44,917 nucleotides of DNA from VMSU01 sp031400755 (GTDB lineage Bacteria; Desulfobacterota; Desulfobulbia; Desulfobulbales; VMSU01), in the NCBI GenBank assembly GCA_031400755.1, contig JANNQL010000186.1, positions 1 through 44,917 on the forward strand, read 5' to 3'. This document shows positions 34,580 through 43,154 of the stretch, piece by piece. The stretch's first letter is position 1. Every line of letters starts with the position of its first letter. The notes below the pieces were generated by a model. It ran no database searches, was not told where the DNA came from, and saw only the letters and a list, made by a program, of their open reading frames with translations. Made by a program: the position numbers and the translations under genes.

Positions 34580-35418
34580 GAAAACGTTGGGCCTATACCA
34601 TCGGCACTTTCGAGACAACCAACAATGACGATCCCGGCCTTGTCAGCCTGCCGCACGACCTCGTCCCGGTCAAAAAGCAGGGCCTGACCAGCCTCGACCG
34701 CCAGGACTGAGGCCTGCGCCTCAACCATGCTGGCTATGGTCTTAGGACCAATAGCCGGCAGGTCAAAACGAAAATCCTGCCCCGGCTTCTTGACCTTGAC
34801 TACCACTGCTTTTTTGCGGCCCAAGGCCCCACCCCGTTTGATGGCGGCGTCAGTCCCCTCAATGGCCTCGACGGCGAGCACCGTACTGTCGCGCACTACA
34901 ACACACTGACCAATATCCAGACGGCCAATCTCGCGGCCAATCCGCCAACCAAAACGGACATCATCCATCTGGGCCGGCGACGGTTTCTTCTTGGTCAGCA
35001 CCCCCAGCGGAAAGAGCAAGTCCTGCAGGTAAAGAGTGGAATCAACGACCCGGATGCCCTCCTCTTCCAAAGTTGCGGCGATGGCCCGCAGGATGGAGTC
35101 GTCATGCTTGATGTCGATCTTGTTCCAGAGGCTGAGCCCTTTCAGGTCAGGCCAAACCTCGGTAAAAATCTTGGTCTTGGTGATTGTCCCCAGAAAGGCG
35201 GCTTCCCGGACCCCATGCCCCTTGAAGAATTTGATGATCTTGCCGAGCTGGCCCAACTTGACCCAGCAAAATTCATCGGCAATATCTTCGAGACTGACAT
35301 CGGTCTCATGACGATGCCCTACCGCGACCACCACCCGGCCATTGACCTTGGCCGCCTGGGCAAAGAGCAGCGGAAACTGGCCGCCGCCGGCAATAATCCC
35401 AATCAGATCACTCGACAT
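34576..35418 (-). CDS. lpxI: UDP-2,3-diacylglucosamine pyrophosphatase LpxI
   Basis: With start 35418 (MSSDLIGIIAGGGQFPLLFA) it has 280 residues, the normal length. LpxI hydrolyses UDP-2,3-diacylglucosamine to lipid X and UMP, the fourth lipid A step, and replaces LpxH in alpha- and deltaproteobacteria. Characteristic stretches are GIIAGGGQFP at the N-terminus, a middle AFLGTITK, and a C-terminal domain with GTDAAIKRGG, PAIGPKTIASM and LAVEAGQALLFDRDE. The start lies inside the lpxA 3' end (11-nt overlap) and it overlaps the next gene by 4 nt, so the cluster is tightly coupled. An alternative start at 35439 would add 7 residues. Confidence 0.95.
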   Translation of the reverse strand: MSSDLIGIIAGGGQFPLLFAQAAKVNGRVVVAVGHRHETDVSLEDIADEFCWVKLGQLGKIIKFFKGHGVREAAFLGTITKTKIFTEVWPDLKGLSLWNKIDIKHDDSILRAIAATLEEEGIRVVDSTLYLQDLLFPLGVLTKKKPSPAQMDDVRFGWRIGREIGRLDIGQCVVVRDSTVLAVEAIEGTDAAIKRGGALGRKKAVVVKVKKPGQDFRFDLPAIGPKTIASMVEAQASVLAVEAGQALLFDRDEVVRQADKAGIVIVGCLESADGIGPTFS

Positions 35419-36205
35419 CGAATTTGCGCACCACGCCAAACCGGTTCGGGGCCTTCATAAAGGCGACCAGGTCAAGCACCAGTTGGCAATTCGGAAAGTC
35501 AAGCAGCACCTTGTCCAAGGCCTCGCTCAACAAGGCCTCGGTCTTGAAGATGGTAACAAAGGCATGGCTCAGGGTGTTGATGTCCTCTACCGCAAAACCA
35601 CTGCGCCGCAAGCCGATTTTATTGATGCCGGTGATCCGCAGTTGATCACGGATACCAGTCGCAATGACAAAAGGCGGCACATCCTTGCTGATCCCTGACA
35701 TGCCGCCAATATAAGAAAACGCCCCAACCCGGCTGAACTGATGAATGGCTACCATGCCGCCTAGGTTGACATGATCATTGACCTGCACATGACCACCGAG
35801 CGTCACACCATTGGCCATGATGACCATATTACCCACCACGCAGTCGTGGGCAATATGGGAATAGGCCATGATCAGATTGCCATTGCCGACAGTGGTCACC
35901 CCATGGCCGGTGACCGTACCCCGGTGAATGGAGACATATTCGCGGATCAAGTTGTCATCGCCAATGACAAGCCGGGTGTCTTCACCCTGATATTTCAAAT
36001 CCTGCGGCGGGGCGCCGATGCTGGCAAAGGAATGGATGCGGTTACGCTTACCGATCGTGGTGCAACCGGAAATTACTGTATGAGCGCCGATTTCAGTATC
36101 AGCGCCTATAACAACGCCTTTCTCGATAACGCTATAGGCGCCGATGGTCGCGGTGGAATCAATGTTGGCCCCGGAATCAATGAGCGCGGTTGGATGAATA
36201 GTCAT
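35408..36205 (-). CDS. lpxA: UDP-N-acetylglucosamine acyltransferase LpxA
   Basis: This 265-residue cytoplasmic enzyme moves a 3-hydroxyacyl chain from ACP to the 3-OH of UDP-GlcNAc, the first lipid A step. It opens with IHPTALIDSGANIDSTATIG, the start of a left-handed beta-helix of hexapeptide repeats. The catalytic histidine should lie in AYSHIAHDCVVGN (about 115-127). The helical C-terminus begins near 190 (GLRRSGFAVEDINTL). Length and order match the family. It lies after fabZ (36 nt gap) and runs into lpxI by 11 nt. Confidence 0.97.
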   Translation of the reverse strand: MTIHPTALIDSGANIDSTATIGAYSVIEKGVVIGADTEIGAHTVISGCTTIGKRNRIHSFASIGAPPQDLKYQGEDTRLVIGDDNLIREYVSIHRGTVTGHGVTTVGNGNLIMAYSHIAHDCVVGNMVIMANGVTLGGHVQVNDHVNLGGMVAIHQFSRVGAFSYIGGMSGISKDVPPFVIATGIRDQLRITGINKIGLRRSGFAVEDINTLSHAFVTIFKTEALLSEALDKVLLDFPNCQLVLDLVAFMKAPNRFGVVRKFDVE

Positions 36206-36241
36206 TTAATATAACATTTGCTTAGTTTTAGAAAGTAACGC

Positions 36242-36688
36242 TCAGCCAAAGGTGGCCATCAGGATGGCCTCGGCCACCAACTTGCCATCGACAAAGGCCT
36301 TGCCCTCCAGGTTCCACAAGCTTAATTTCCGTTTGATGGTCTTGACTTCATAGATCAACTGGTCGCCCGGGCTCACCTTCTGCCGGAAACGGACCTTATC
36401 CAGACCGGCGAAATAGACAAGCTTGGTGCCGACATATTCCCGCATGGTCACATAAGCCATAACCGCTGCGGCCTGGGCCAGGCCTTCAAGGATCATGACA
36501 CCGGGCATCACCGGCAACACCGGAAAATGACCCTGGAAGAACGGCTCGTTGATCGTCACATTTTTCAAGGCCTTGATCCGTTCTCCGGTCACCAATTCTG
36601 TGACCCGATCAATCATGATAAAGGGGTAGCGATGGGGCAACAATTTTAAAATTTCAACAATATCAAGGGATTCAATGACGGTATTCAT
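36242..36688 (-). CDS. fabZ: 3-hydroxyacyl-ACP dehydratase FabZ
   Basis: The start at 36688 is set by AGGAGGAACT directly before the ATG (148 residues). FabZ dehydrates 3-hydroxyacyl-ACP to trans-2-enoyl-ACP, competing with LpxA/LpxD for the same hydroxyacyl pool. Seen are the hotdog-fold segment LLPHRYPFIMIDRV and the active-site stretch FFQGHFPVLPVMPGVMILEGLAQAA, quoted here in part, with its catalytic His and Glu. It is in the usual position between lpxD and lpxA, 79 nt after lpxD. Confidence 0.97.
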   Translation of the reverse strand: MNTVIESLDIVEILKLLPHRYPFIMIDRVTELVTGERIKALKNVTINEPFFQGHFPVLPVMPGVMILEGLAQAAAVMAYVTMREYVGTKLVYFAGLDKVRFRQKVSPGDQLIYEVKTIKRKLSLWNLEGKAFVDGKLVAEAILMATFG

Positions 36689-36767
36689 AGTTCCTCCTGA
36701 AGGTATCAGTTGCTCTGCACTTAGAGGCCGCGGCACTAAGATGACTACCCATCCAGATTGCCGCCCA

Positions 36768-37802
36768 TCATTTCTCTCTCAACTCCGAAATCTGTTTTTT
36801 CAAAGCCCGAACATCCTTAAACAGCTCCGGCAACTTGACCAATAGCGAACTGATCCGCAGCCATAATGGATGCGGAATGGCCGGAAATCCTGAGACCACG
36901 GCCTTTACAGGCAGGTTGGCATGGATGCCGGTCTTGGCCGCCGCCACCACCCGGTCACCAATCAAGAGATGGCCTGCCACGCCAACCTGACCGCCTAGCA
37001 CGACCCCAGTACCCAAGGTAGTGCTACCTGAAATACCACCCTGGGCAACAATAATCGAATCCTCGCCAATGACGACGTTATGGGCAATCTGCACCAAATT
37101 GTCAATTTTCACGCCACGCTTGATCCAGGTCTTGCCGAAGGTAGCCCGGTCAATACAGACATTGGAGCCGATCTCGACATCATCATCAATCTGGACAATG
37201 CCGACCTGAGGCCGCTTGACATGACGCCCCAGGTGATCGGTGGCATAACCAAATCCGTCACTGCCGATCACCGTCCCGCTATGGACCATGACTCGGGCAC
37301 CGATAATCGTCCCGAAAGCAACCGTGACATTGGCTTTAAGGGTAGTATCGTCGTTAATCCGGACATCATCGCCAATCACTACCCCAGGCTCAATCGTGAC
37401 TCGCTGCCCGAGCACGACCCGGTTACCGATAACAACCAAGGGGCCAACTGCGACAGCTTCAGAAATCTGACAATCATGACCTACCACCGCCCGTGAGTCA
37501 ATGCCCGTGGGCTGAAACGGTTGGTCAAAAAAAAGATTGTGGATAATGGCTATGGCCAGATAGGGGTCCCGAACCCGAATCACCGGCAGGGCATAATCAC
37601 TCGACGAAATCGGCACCACGGCCGCAGTGGCCTGACAGCGGGACAACAGATCAATATTCTTCTCATGGGCGAGAAAAGTGATTTGCCCAGGACGCGCCGA
37701 CTCCAAGTCAGCAACTCCAGTCACCGATATCGAGCCGTCGCCCTCCAACCTGCCGCCTACCAGCGCTGTTAATTCTTCAAGGGTTCTCATTGTTTGAATC
37801 AT
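36768..37802 (-). CDS. lpxD: UDP-3-O-(3-hydroxyacyl)glucosamine N-acyltransferase LpxD
   Basis: This 344-residue enzyme adds the N-linked hydroxyacyl chain in lipid A synthesis (third step). The N-terminal uridine-binding domain (about 1-100; TFLAHEKNIDLL) is followed by hexapeptide repeats from about 110 (IDSRAVVGHDCQISEAVAVG) to 310. The catalytic His is expected in NLVQIAHNVVIG, and GGISGSTTLG and GQVGVAGHLLIGD follow. The C-terminus ends with a helix (LLVKLPELFKDVRALKKQI). It is the first gene of the seven-gene run to der. A second in-frame ATG at 37790 is possible. Confidence 0.96.
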   Translation of the reverse strand: MIQTMRTLEELTALVGGRLEGDGSISVTGVADLESARPGQITFLAHEKNIDLLSRCQATAAVVPISSSDYALPVIRVRDPYLAIAIIHNLFFDQPFQPTGIDSRAVVGHDCQISEAVAVGPLVVIGNRVVLGQRVTIEPGVVIGDDVRINDDTTLKANVTVAFGTIIGARVMVHSGTVIGSDGFGYATDHLGRHVKRPQVGIVQIDDDVEIGSNVCIDRATFGKTWIKRGVKIDNLVQIAHNVVIGEDSIIVAQGGISGSTTLGTGVVLGGQVGVAGHLLIGDRVVAAAKTGIHANLPVKAVVSGFPAIPHPLWLRISSLLVKLPELFKDVRALKKQISELREK

Positions 37803-37930
37803 GAACAGGGCGACTCAACGGGGTCTCCCCTCCATCCTTCATGGTCTTTACCATACACTGTCCAAAGCGATCTGACATGATGTGTGAAATTTTCATCCCT
37901 TCCGTAAAACTGCGCATTAATACCATGGAA

Positions 37931-37950
37931 TTTTGTTCTTAAGAACAAAA
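37931..37950. repeat. Perfect 20-bp palindrome TTTTGTTCTT/AAGAACAAAA
   Basis: The two 10-bp halves are exact reverse complements with no spacer, and the centre is CTTAAG. It lies just past the terminator and about 130 bp upstream of lpxD. It could be an operator, or a second weak terminator stem. Confidence 0.6.
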
Positions 37951-37992
37951 AAAAATCGGACAGACTCCGGCTAGGGGTATCTGTCCGATTTT
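37947..37992 (-). terminator. Rho-independent terminator after the IHF/HU-like gene
   Basis: AAATCGGACAGA (37953-37964) and TCTGTCCGATTT (37980-37991) form a 12-bp stem. The A-run at 37947-37955 becomes a U-run on the minus strand, which fits termination of the gene ending at 38099. Confidence 0.82.
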
Positions 37993-38098
37993 GACAACAA
38001 AAAAAATAAGGGCCCCGTCATCAATCAACGAACGGCATGGCGGACCTTTTTCGCTCTGATCGATATTGAGTCAATCAAACAATACACAGCAAATCATC

Positions 38099-38383
38099 TC
38101 ACGCCCCATTGATCCGATCACGCAATATGCCAGATGGTTTAAAGGTCACAACCGTACGGGCATCCAGCATCAGCGCATCACCAGTCTGGGGATTACGACC
38201 CCGCCTGGCCTTTTTCTCTTTGACATTGAACTTGCCAAAACCGCTCAGTAACAAATCATCGCCTTTTTCCAGGCACCGCTTTGAAATGCCTAAAAATGCC
38301 TCAACCGCATCAGTCGCCTGCACCTTGGTCAAGTCATGCGCTTCATACACCTTATGAACTAAATCAGCCTTTGTCAGAGTCAT
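38099..38383 (-). CDS. ihfA: IHF/HU-family DNA-binding protein, IHF-alpha-like
   Basis: The start at 38383 (MTLTKADLVHKVYEAHDLTK) gives 94 residues, the usual size. This small basic dimer bends DNA. Seen are the N-terminal helices, GFGKFNVKEKKARRGRNPQTGD with the arm proline in RNPQTG, and FKPSGILRDRIN. The alpha-helical start TLTKADLV and the RGRNPQTG arm fit the IHF alpha subunit, though HU paralogues are close, so the symbol is tentative. GGAGG lies 11 nt before the start and AAGGA 2 nt before it. The gene ends with its own terminator and lies 55 nt downstream of eno. Confidence 0.88.
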   Translation of the reverse strand: MTLTKADLVHKVYEAHDLTKVQATDAVEAFLGISKRCLEKGDDLLLSGFGKFNVKEKKARRGRNPQTGDALMLDARTVVTFKPSGILRDRINGA

Positions 38384-38438
38384 ATCCTTAAACGCCTCCA
38401 GATAATAAAATGATTGATATGGAAAGACCACTTTTGAG

Positions 38439-39733
38439 TTATTTCGCTAAATTCCTAACACTCGCCCTGCCGGCATAACGTCCTGCTGCCCCTAGAGACT
38501 CTTCGATGCGCAGCAATTGATTGTACTTGGCTACACGGTCGGTGCGCGACAAAGAACCTGTCTTAATCTGCCCCGTATTCAAGGCCACACTGAGATCGGC
38601 GATAGTGGTGTCCTCTGTCTCTCCCGAACGATGGGAAATGACCGCCGTGTAGCCGGCCCGATGGGCCATTTCCACCGCGTCCAGGGTCTCGGTTACCGAA
38701 CCGATCTGGTTGAGCTTGACCAGGATGGAATTGGCCACCCCCATGTTTATACCTTCTTGCAGGATTTTGGTGTTGGTGACAAAGACATCATCCCCCACTA
38801 ATTGAATGCTGTCGCCCAGTCGTTCCGTGAGTTTTTTCCAACCCTTCCAGTCCGCCTCGTCCAAGCCGTCTTCGATGGAGACCAATGGATATTTTTTGAC
38901 CCATCCTGCAAAAAATTCAATCATCTGCTCAGAGGTCTTGGCTGCGTCCTTTTCCGCCGCCAGGACATATTTTTTCTTCTTGGGGTCATACAACTCGCTG
39001 GCCGCTACATCCAAGGCAATGACAATGTCCCGGCCTGGTTTATAACCAGCCTTGACGATGGCCTCAAGCAATGACTCCATCGCCTCCTCGTTGGAACGTA
39101 AATTAGGGGCAAAACCACCTTCATCGCCAACCGCCGTCTGGTGACCCGCCTTTTTCAAAACCGCCTTCAGACTATGAAAGGTATCCACCCCCATCCACAA
39201 CCCCTCGGAGAAGCTCTTGGCCCCCACCGGCATGATCATGAATTCCTGAATATCGACATTATTGTCGGCATGAGAGCCGCCATTCAAAACATTCATCATC
39301 GGCACCGGCAAGACCTTGGCATTGACCCCGCCCAGGTAGGCGTAGAGCGGTAAGCCGACCTCCTCAGCCGAGGCCCGGGCCACGGCCATCGAGACCCCAA
39401 GGATGGCGTTGGCGCCCAGCTTTTTTTTATTGTCCGTGCCATCCAAGGCAATCATGGCCTGATCAACCAGGACCTGCTGACATGACTCTAACCCCATGAT
39501 TTCAGGGCCGATAATTGTGTTGACATTATCCACCGCCTGCAGCACCCCTTTGCCGCCCAAACGCTTCCGCTTCGTGTCCCGGAGCTCAAGGGCCTCCCTG
39601 GTTCCGGTCGAAGCGCAGACGGCACAATCGCCCGGCCGACTATGCCACTATCGAGATAAACCTCGACTTCAACGGTTGGGTTCCCGCGGGAATCAAATAC
39701 TTCACGCCCCAAGACACCGACAATCTCGCCCAT
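38439..39733 (-). pseudogene. eno: Enolase, interrupted by a one-base frameshift near codon 39
   Basis: Enolase converts 2-phosphoglycerate to phosphoenolpyruvate. From the ATG at 39733 (GGGAGG upstream) frame 1 reads GEIVGVLGREVFDSRGNPTVEVEV, then GRAIVPS, then goes astray (ALRPEPGRPLSS). The next frame continues as STGTREALELRDTKRKRLGG, then KGVLQAVDNVN and the rest of the protein. The DNA reads TCTGCGCTTCG, where TCTGGCGCTTCG would restore PSGASTG, a catalytic loop. One G is missing at about 39616. With it, the protein has 431 residues, normal for enolase, and all other motifs are intact (GDEGGFAPN, SIEDGLDEADW, SHRSGETED). Enolase is normally single-copy and needed, so a sequencing or assembly error is more likely than loss. 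Confidence 0.9.
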
Positions 39734-39793
39734 CCCCCTATCCTCCCGTAAAATTAATTCGAAGTTTCATTCAAGCTGAGATGATGAATGGCA

Positions 39794-41005
39794 TCAACCA
39801 CCCACCGCTCCAGCCATGGAAAAGATCGGCAGATACATCGCAATCACCAGACCGCCGATCAGACCACCCAAGAAACACATCATTAATGGTTCAATGGCCG
39901 CGGTAAGATTTTCGACAGCCTGATCAACTTCATCATCATAAAAATCGGCAATTTTTTCCAGCATGATATCAAGGGCGCCGGTGGACTCACCGACATTAAT
40001 CATCTGCACGACCATGCTTGGAAACACCCCAGTTTCCTCCAAAGGCTCCGCCAGGGGGCGGCCCTCCTTGATGGCATCAGTCACCCGGAATACCGCCATT
40101 TCAATGACCTTATTGCCCGCTGTTCTGCCCACCACATTTAATGCCTCTAGGATTGGCACGCCGCTTTGCATCATGGTCCCAAGCGTTCTAGTAAATTTGG
40201 CCACCGCCACCCGCCGCATAAGCGGCCCGATAATCGGTACTACCAACATCAATTTGTCAATTTGCGTTTTCCCCTTGTCTGTCTTGTTAATCTTTTTCAC
40301 GGCCCATACAAATCCAAAAAGCCCCCCGATAATAAAATGAAAATTGCCTTTGGCAAATTCACTGATGTCGACAACCATCTGGGTAGGCGCCGGCAAGGCC
40401 GAATTAAAATCCTTGAACATCTTCTGAAAGACGGGCACCACAAAGACCAGCATAACTACAATAACCACAAACGAGATACACAGACAAATCACCGGGTAGG
40501 TCATGGCCCCTTTCACTTTTTTGACTAGGGCCATGTTTTTTTCCATGTAGGCCGCTAAGCGCGCCAGAATGGTATCAAGGATACCTCCAACCTCACCGGC
40601 ATCAATCATGTTACAGTAGAGATTATCAAAAATGTCAGGATGTTTCTTCATGGCCTCGGCGATGGTGCTACCTGTTTCCACGTCCGTTTGCACCGCCTTG
40701 AGGACCTTCTTAAAGGTGGCGTTTTCCTGCTGCTTGCTCAAGATCTCCAGACTCTGCACTAACGGCAGGCCTGCGTCAATCATGGTGGAAAGCTGCCGGG
40801 TAAAAATCACCACATCCCGCCCCGTGACCTTCGGTTGCATAAAAGCAACCTCGGCAAAAAGATCCTTGGGCGCCTCCTTGACCATGGAGGGCGTAATCCG
40901 CATCTTCTTAAGCTGCGATTGAGCGGCGGCAAGATTAACTGATTCAATCTTGCCCGTCCGTTTTTCGCCGTAGGAATTGATCCCTTTATATACAAAAACT
41001 GGCAC
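39794..41005 (-). CDS. pilC: Type IV pilus inner-membrane platform protein PilC
   Basis: This 403-residue GspF-family protein couples the extension and retraction ATPases to the growing pilus. Two GspF domains are visible: about 70-195 (FTRQLSTMIDAGLPLVQSLEIL) and about 270-395 (FTRTLGTMMQSGVPILEALNVV). Three hydrophobic segments lie at about 170-195, 220-238 and 375-398. It starts MPVFVYKGINSYGEKRTGKI, the family's N-terminus. It is 60 nt upstream of eno with no pilB or pilT nearby, although a prepilin fragment lies at the window's left end. Confidence 0.94.
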   Translation of the reverse strand: MPVFVYKGINSYGEKRTGKIESVNLAAAQSQLKKMRITPSMVKEAPKDLFAEVAFMQPKVTGRDVVIFTRQLSTMIDAGLPLVQSLEILSKQQENATFKKVLKAVQTDVETGSTIAEAMKKHPDIFDNLYCNMIDAGEVGGILDTILARLAAYMEKNMALVKKVKGAMTYPVICLCISFVVIVVMLVFVVPVFQKMFKDFNSALPAPTQMVVDISEFAKGNFHFIIGGLFGFVWAVKKINKTDKGKTQIDKLMLVVPIIGPLMRRVAVAKFTRTLGTMMQSGVPILEALNVVGRTAGNKVIEMAVFRVTDAIKEGRPLAEPLEETGVFPSMVVQMINVGESTGALDIMLEKIADFYDDEVDQAVENLTAAIEPLMMCFLGGLIGGLVIAMYLPIFSMAGAVGG

Positions 41006-41113
41006 AGTAGGCCTCCTCGCTCAACAATTAACTCTGTGAATACAACAAAAAACTTACTCTATGCAGTTTATAGTATTTTATTTCAAATACAAGAGGGTGC
41101 GCTACTTTTTTTA

Positions 41114-41142
41114 TTGACACAGGAGGTCATTTTTTTTATATA
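41114..41142 (+). promoter_or_regulatory. Strong sigma-70-like promoter of the PxxKW gene
   Basis: A perfect -35 box TTGACA (41114-41119) and TATATA (41137-41142) are separated by 17 nt. Transcription would start near 41149, giving a leader of about 100 nt with GGTAAGTTATCACCTTA at 41161-41177. A short AGGT / ACCT hairpin is possible there. Confidence 0.65.
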
Positions 41143-41247
41143 AACAAGTTCTTCGTTACAGGTAAGTTATCACCTTATTTTTTCGTTCCAATCAAAGAGT
41201 TCCATACAGTCAGACATACTCTACTCTATTTACAAGGAGACCATCAT

Positions 41248-41493
41248 ATGGCCACAGCAAACAATCAAATATATACGACTGGCATCTTCAACCCTGTCAT
41301 CGACAGATGTGACGGCTGCGATCGGGTAATTGAAGTGGAATCACAAAAATTCTGCAAGACCTATTCCACACCAGCCGCCAAGTGGAAACTGGGCATCTGC
41401 AACTTCGCCTCCCATGTCAAGCCAGAAGTCTTGACCTCCACTGTCAAAGTCAACCCGTTAAAGGCATCCAAACGGGCAATGGGGAAAAAATAG
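41248..41493 (+). CDS. PxxKW-family cysteine-rich small protein
   Basis: This 81-residue protein is preceded by ACAAGGAGACC, a good ribosome site. It has four or more conserved cysteines: IDRCDGCDRVIEVE, then FCKTYSTPAAKWKLGICNF, where PAAKW is the family motif. NCBI names a PxxKW cysteine-rich family found mostly in sulfate-reducing and related deltaproteobacteria. Cysteine spacing CxxC...C...C suggests a metal site, probably zinc or iron-sulfur, but no function is known. A strong promoter lies 100 nt upstream and a strong terminator directly follows, so it is a well-expressed monocistronic gene. Confidence 0.85.
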   Translation: MATANNQIYTTGIFNPVIDRCDGCDRVIEVESQKFCKTYSTPAAKWKLGICNFASHVKPEVLTSTVKVNPLKASKRAMGKK

Positions 41494-41525
41494 GCAATTT
41501 CCCCTACCTCCTACTTAAAAAAGCC

Positions 41526-41558
41526 AAAAAGGCCCCTGTTTGCAGGGGCCTTTTTTTT
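41526..41558. terminator. Bidirectional rho-independent terminator
   Basis: GGCCCCTG-TTTG-CAGGGGCC (41531-41550) is followed by eight T residues and preceded by an A-rich run. It serves the PxxKW gene from the left and the minus-strand gene ending at 41557 from the right. Confidence 0.9.
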
Positions 41559-42171
41559 ATACTTTGGCCTGCGGATAGAGCAAGGTCAAGATCTTCTCAT
41601 CAATCAAAATTTCTTGAAACCTTTCATACGCACTGGCAAAATGGTCAGGGGCATCCCCATCACTCACCATCTTCCGCGCCGCCCTTTCCAACAAATGGTC
41701 CCCGCAACCATTAACTGCCTGAAAGACCCGGTCCAGCAAGAAAAGAGATTTTTTTTCATAGGGCGGCGGCTCTTTTTTTAAGAGGAGGATCGCGTCTTCC
41801 ACCGTCAGCACCCTAATGAGTTCAAGCAAATCCGGGATATCGTAAATTTCAACGCAGCGGACCATTGCCACTACTATTTCCCGAGACAGGTGCGCAAAAA
41901 TTTCACGCAAATCATCAGTACACTCTCCCCTCTCTTTTCTGCCAACATACTCCGACACCAGGAGGTGCACATAGGGCGCAATCTCCCTATCACTGAGCAC
42001 TCCATTTCGGAATTCCCCAATCAACCAGTCCACCTGCATCTCTGGACTACGGGCCACAAACGGTAAGGCCTCGACAAGCATTTTCTTGAACAATCCTATA
42101 ACCGCCATCTCAGCAACCTGGCTAAGCAAAAAGGGGCCATACTCTTTATAAATTTCATTTGACCTCGCCAC
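41557..42171 (-). CDS. Uncharacterised all-helical protein
   Basis: This 204-residue protein starts with GTG at 42171 and was not matched to a family. It is predicted mostly helical with no TM segment: IYKEYGPFLLSQVAEMAVIG, then VDWLIGEFRNGVLSDREIAP, ending with FASAYERFQEILIDEKILTLL. Only two cysteines are present, so a metal centre is unlikely. Ribosome-site evidence is weak. It is divergent from the next gene and converges on the PxxKW terminator. Confidence 0.7.
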   Translation of the reverse strand: MARSNEIYKEYGPFLLSQVAEMAVIGLFKKMLVEALPFVARSPEMQVDWLIGEFRNGVLSDREIAPYVHLLVSEYVGRKERGECTDDLREIFAHLSREIVVAMVRCVEIYDIPDLLELIRVLTVEDAILLLKKEPPPYEKKSLFLLDRVFQAVNGCGDHLLERAARKMVSDGDAPDHFASAYERFQEILIDEKILTLLYPQAKV

Positions 42172-42209
42172 TGAAGCACGATAAGGTTTTTGTTACAGAG
42201 ACTTGTCAC

Positions 42210-43154
42210 ATGGCGTCCCACATCCAAACAACCAGAGACAGACATAAAAAAACAATGAAAAAAATAAACCGAAGCATCCAGCCAAAGCGATCATACTCGA
42301 CCATTATCGTCCTCCTGATCATCGCCGCTATAGCTCTGTTCTTACTCAAGAACTCAATTTTCGACAACAAAAAAAACATTGGCGACGGTAACGCCGGAAG
42401 CCCATCGACAACACAAACCCCCAATGACACCCCCCCGCCAAATATCGATACTACACTGACTACATCCTCAACAATCGAGGCCCTTTCTCCACCACCATCC
42501 CCGCCTGAATCAGAAATACAAACGCCAAGCACATCATGCAAAAAAGTATCAGACGATCTTCATCTTTTTTTCAAAAAACTCGATGGCCAGGAATACATTA
42601 AGGCTTACACACAGAACAAACCGGTACAAAGCTACCTGGAAGGCATTATCACAAAGATCCTCAACAACCCTCCGGTTAACGAAAAGGAGACCGCCGACAT
42701 CTTGACCGTTCTCAAAAATGCCGCCCATTTTTTTCGGCTCCTTGGCGCCAAAGACCTATCACTACTCAAGGACATCCTGACGAACGAACAACCCACCATT
42801 GAACAACAACTCGCTTTGTTTTACGCTTGGACCACGATGGGAAATGAGTGCCACAACAGTTCTAAAATCAAAATCCAACTCCCCTTAGCGAAATCCTATG
42901 AATACGCCGCTTTCTTCCTAAACACCCTGGGCGGCCAGTCCTATCTGTCCCGACGCGATTCAACCCTGAGGGTCCTCACAAGATACTACTGTGTTCTAAT
43001 CCTCAACCAGGCATCACAGCAGTCCATCAACAAATATAATATCAGCCTCCCCTACCACCTCAAAGCAGTTGTCCAGGATATCACCAATAGCGATTTTCTG
43101 GAAAATCAAACGCTATACCTGGACACCCTCCAAAAAATTGAAGTAAAACGCTGA
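42210..43154 (+). CDS. Uncharacterised single-pass membrane protein
   Basis: The start is uncertain: ATG 42210 gives 314 residues, ATG 42255 gives 299, and a TTG at 42159 would overlap the divergent gene. A basic N-terminus (KKINRSIQPKRS) precedes one TM helix, TIIVLLIIAAIALFLL, so the rest should be periplasmic. A Pro/Thr/Ser-rich linker of about 60 residues follows and then a helical domain with LHLFFKKLDGQEYIKAY and LLKDILTNEQPTIEQQLALF. Domain and function were not recognised. Composition is AT-richer than the lpx region. It could be a membrane-tethered partner in envelope biology, but nothing links it to a pathway. Confidence 0.7.
   Translation: MASHIQTTRDRHKKTMKKINRSIQPKRSYSTIIVLLIIAAIALFLLKNSIFDNKKNIGDGNAGSPSTTQTPNDTPPPNIDTTLTTSSTIEALSPPPSPPESEIQTPSTSCKKVSDDLHLFFKKLDGQEYIKAYTQNKPVQSYLEGIITKILNNPPVNEKETADILTVLKNAAHFFRLLGAKDLSLLKDILTNEQPTIEQQLALFYAWTTMGNECHNSSKIKIQLPLAKSYEYAAFFLNTLGGQSYLSRRDSTLRVLTRYYCVLILNQASQQSINKYNISLPYHLKAVVQDITNSDFLENQTLYLDTLQKIEVKR

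Larger units (their letters stand above)
37803..38098. other. Intergenic region between ihfA-like gene and lpxD
   Basis: These 296 bp hold no gene. They contain a perfect 20-bp palindrome (37931-37950) and the terminator of the preceding gene. The promoter of the envelope operon should lie in the right-to-left stretch 37803-37930, but no convincing -35/-10 pair was identified. Confidence 0.55.

Noticed and set aside
39488..39733. A separate 81-residue protein upstream of enolase.
   Set aside because: Its first 37 or so residues are the enolase N-terminus; the remainder is out-of-frame enolase sequence after the missing base.
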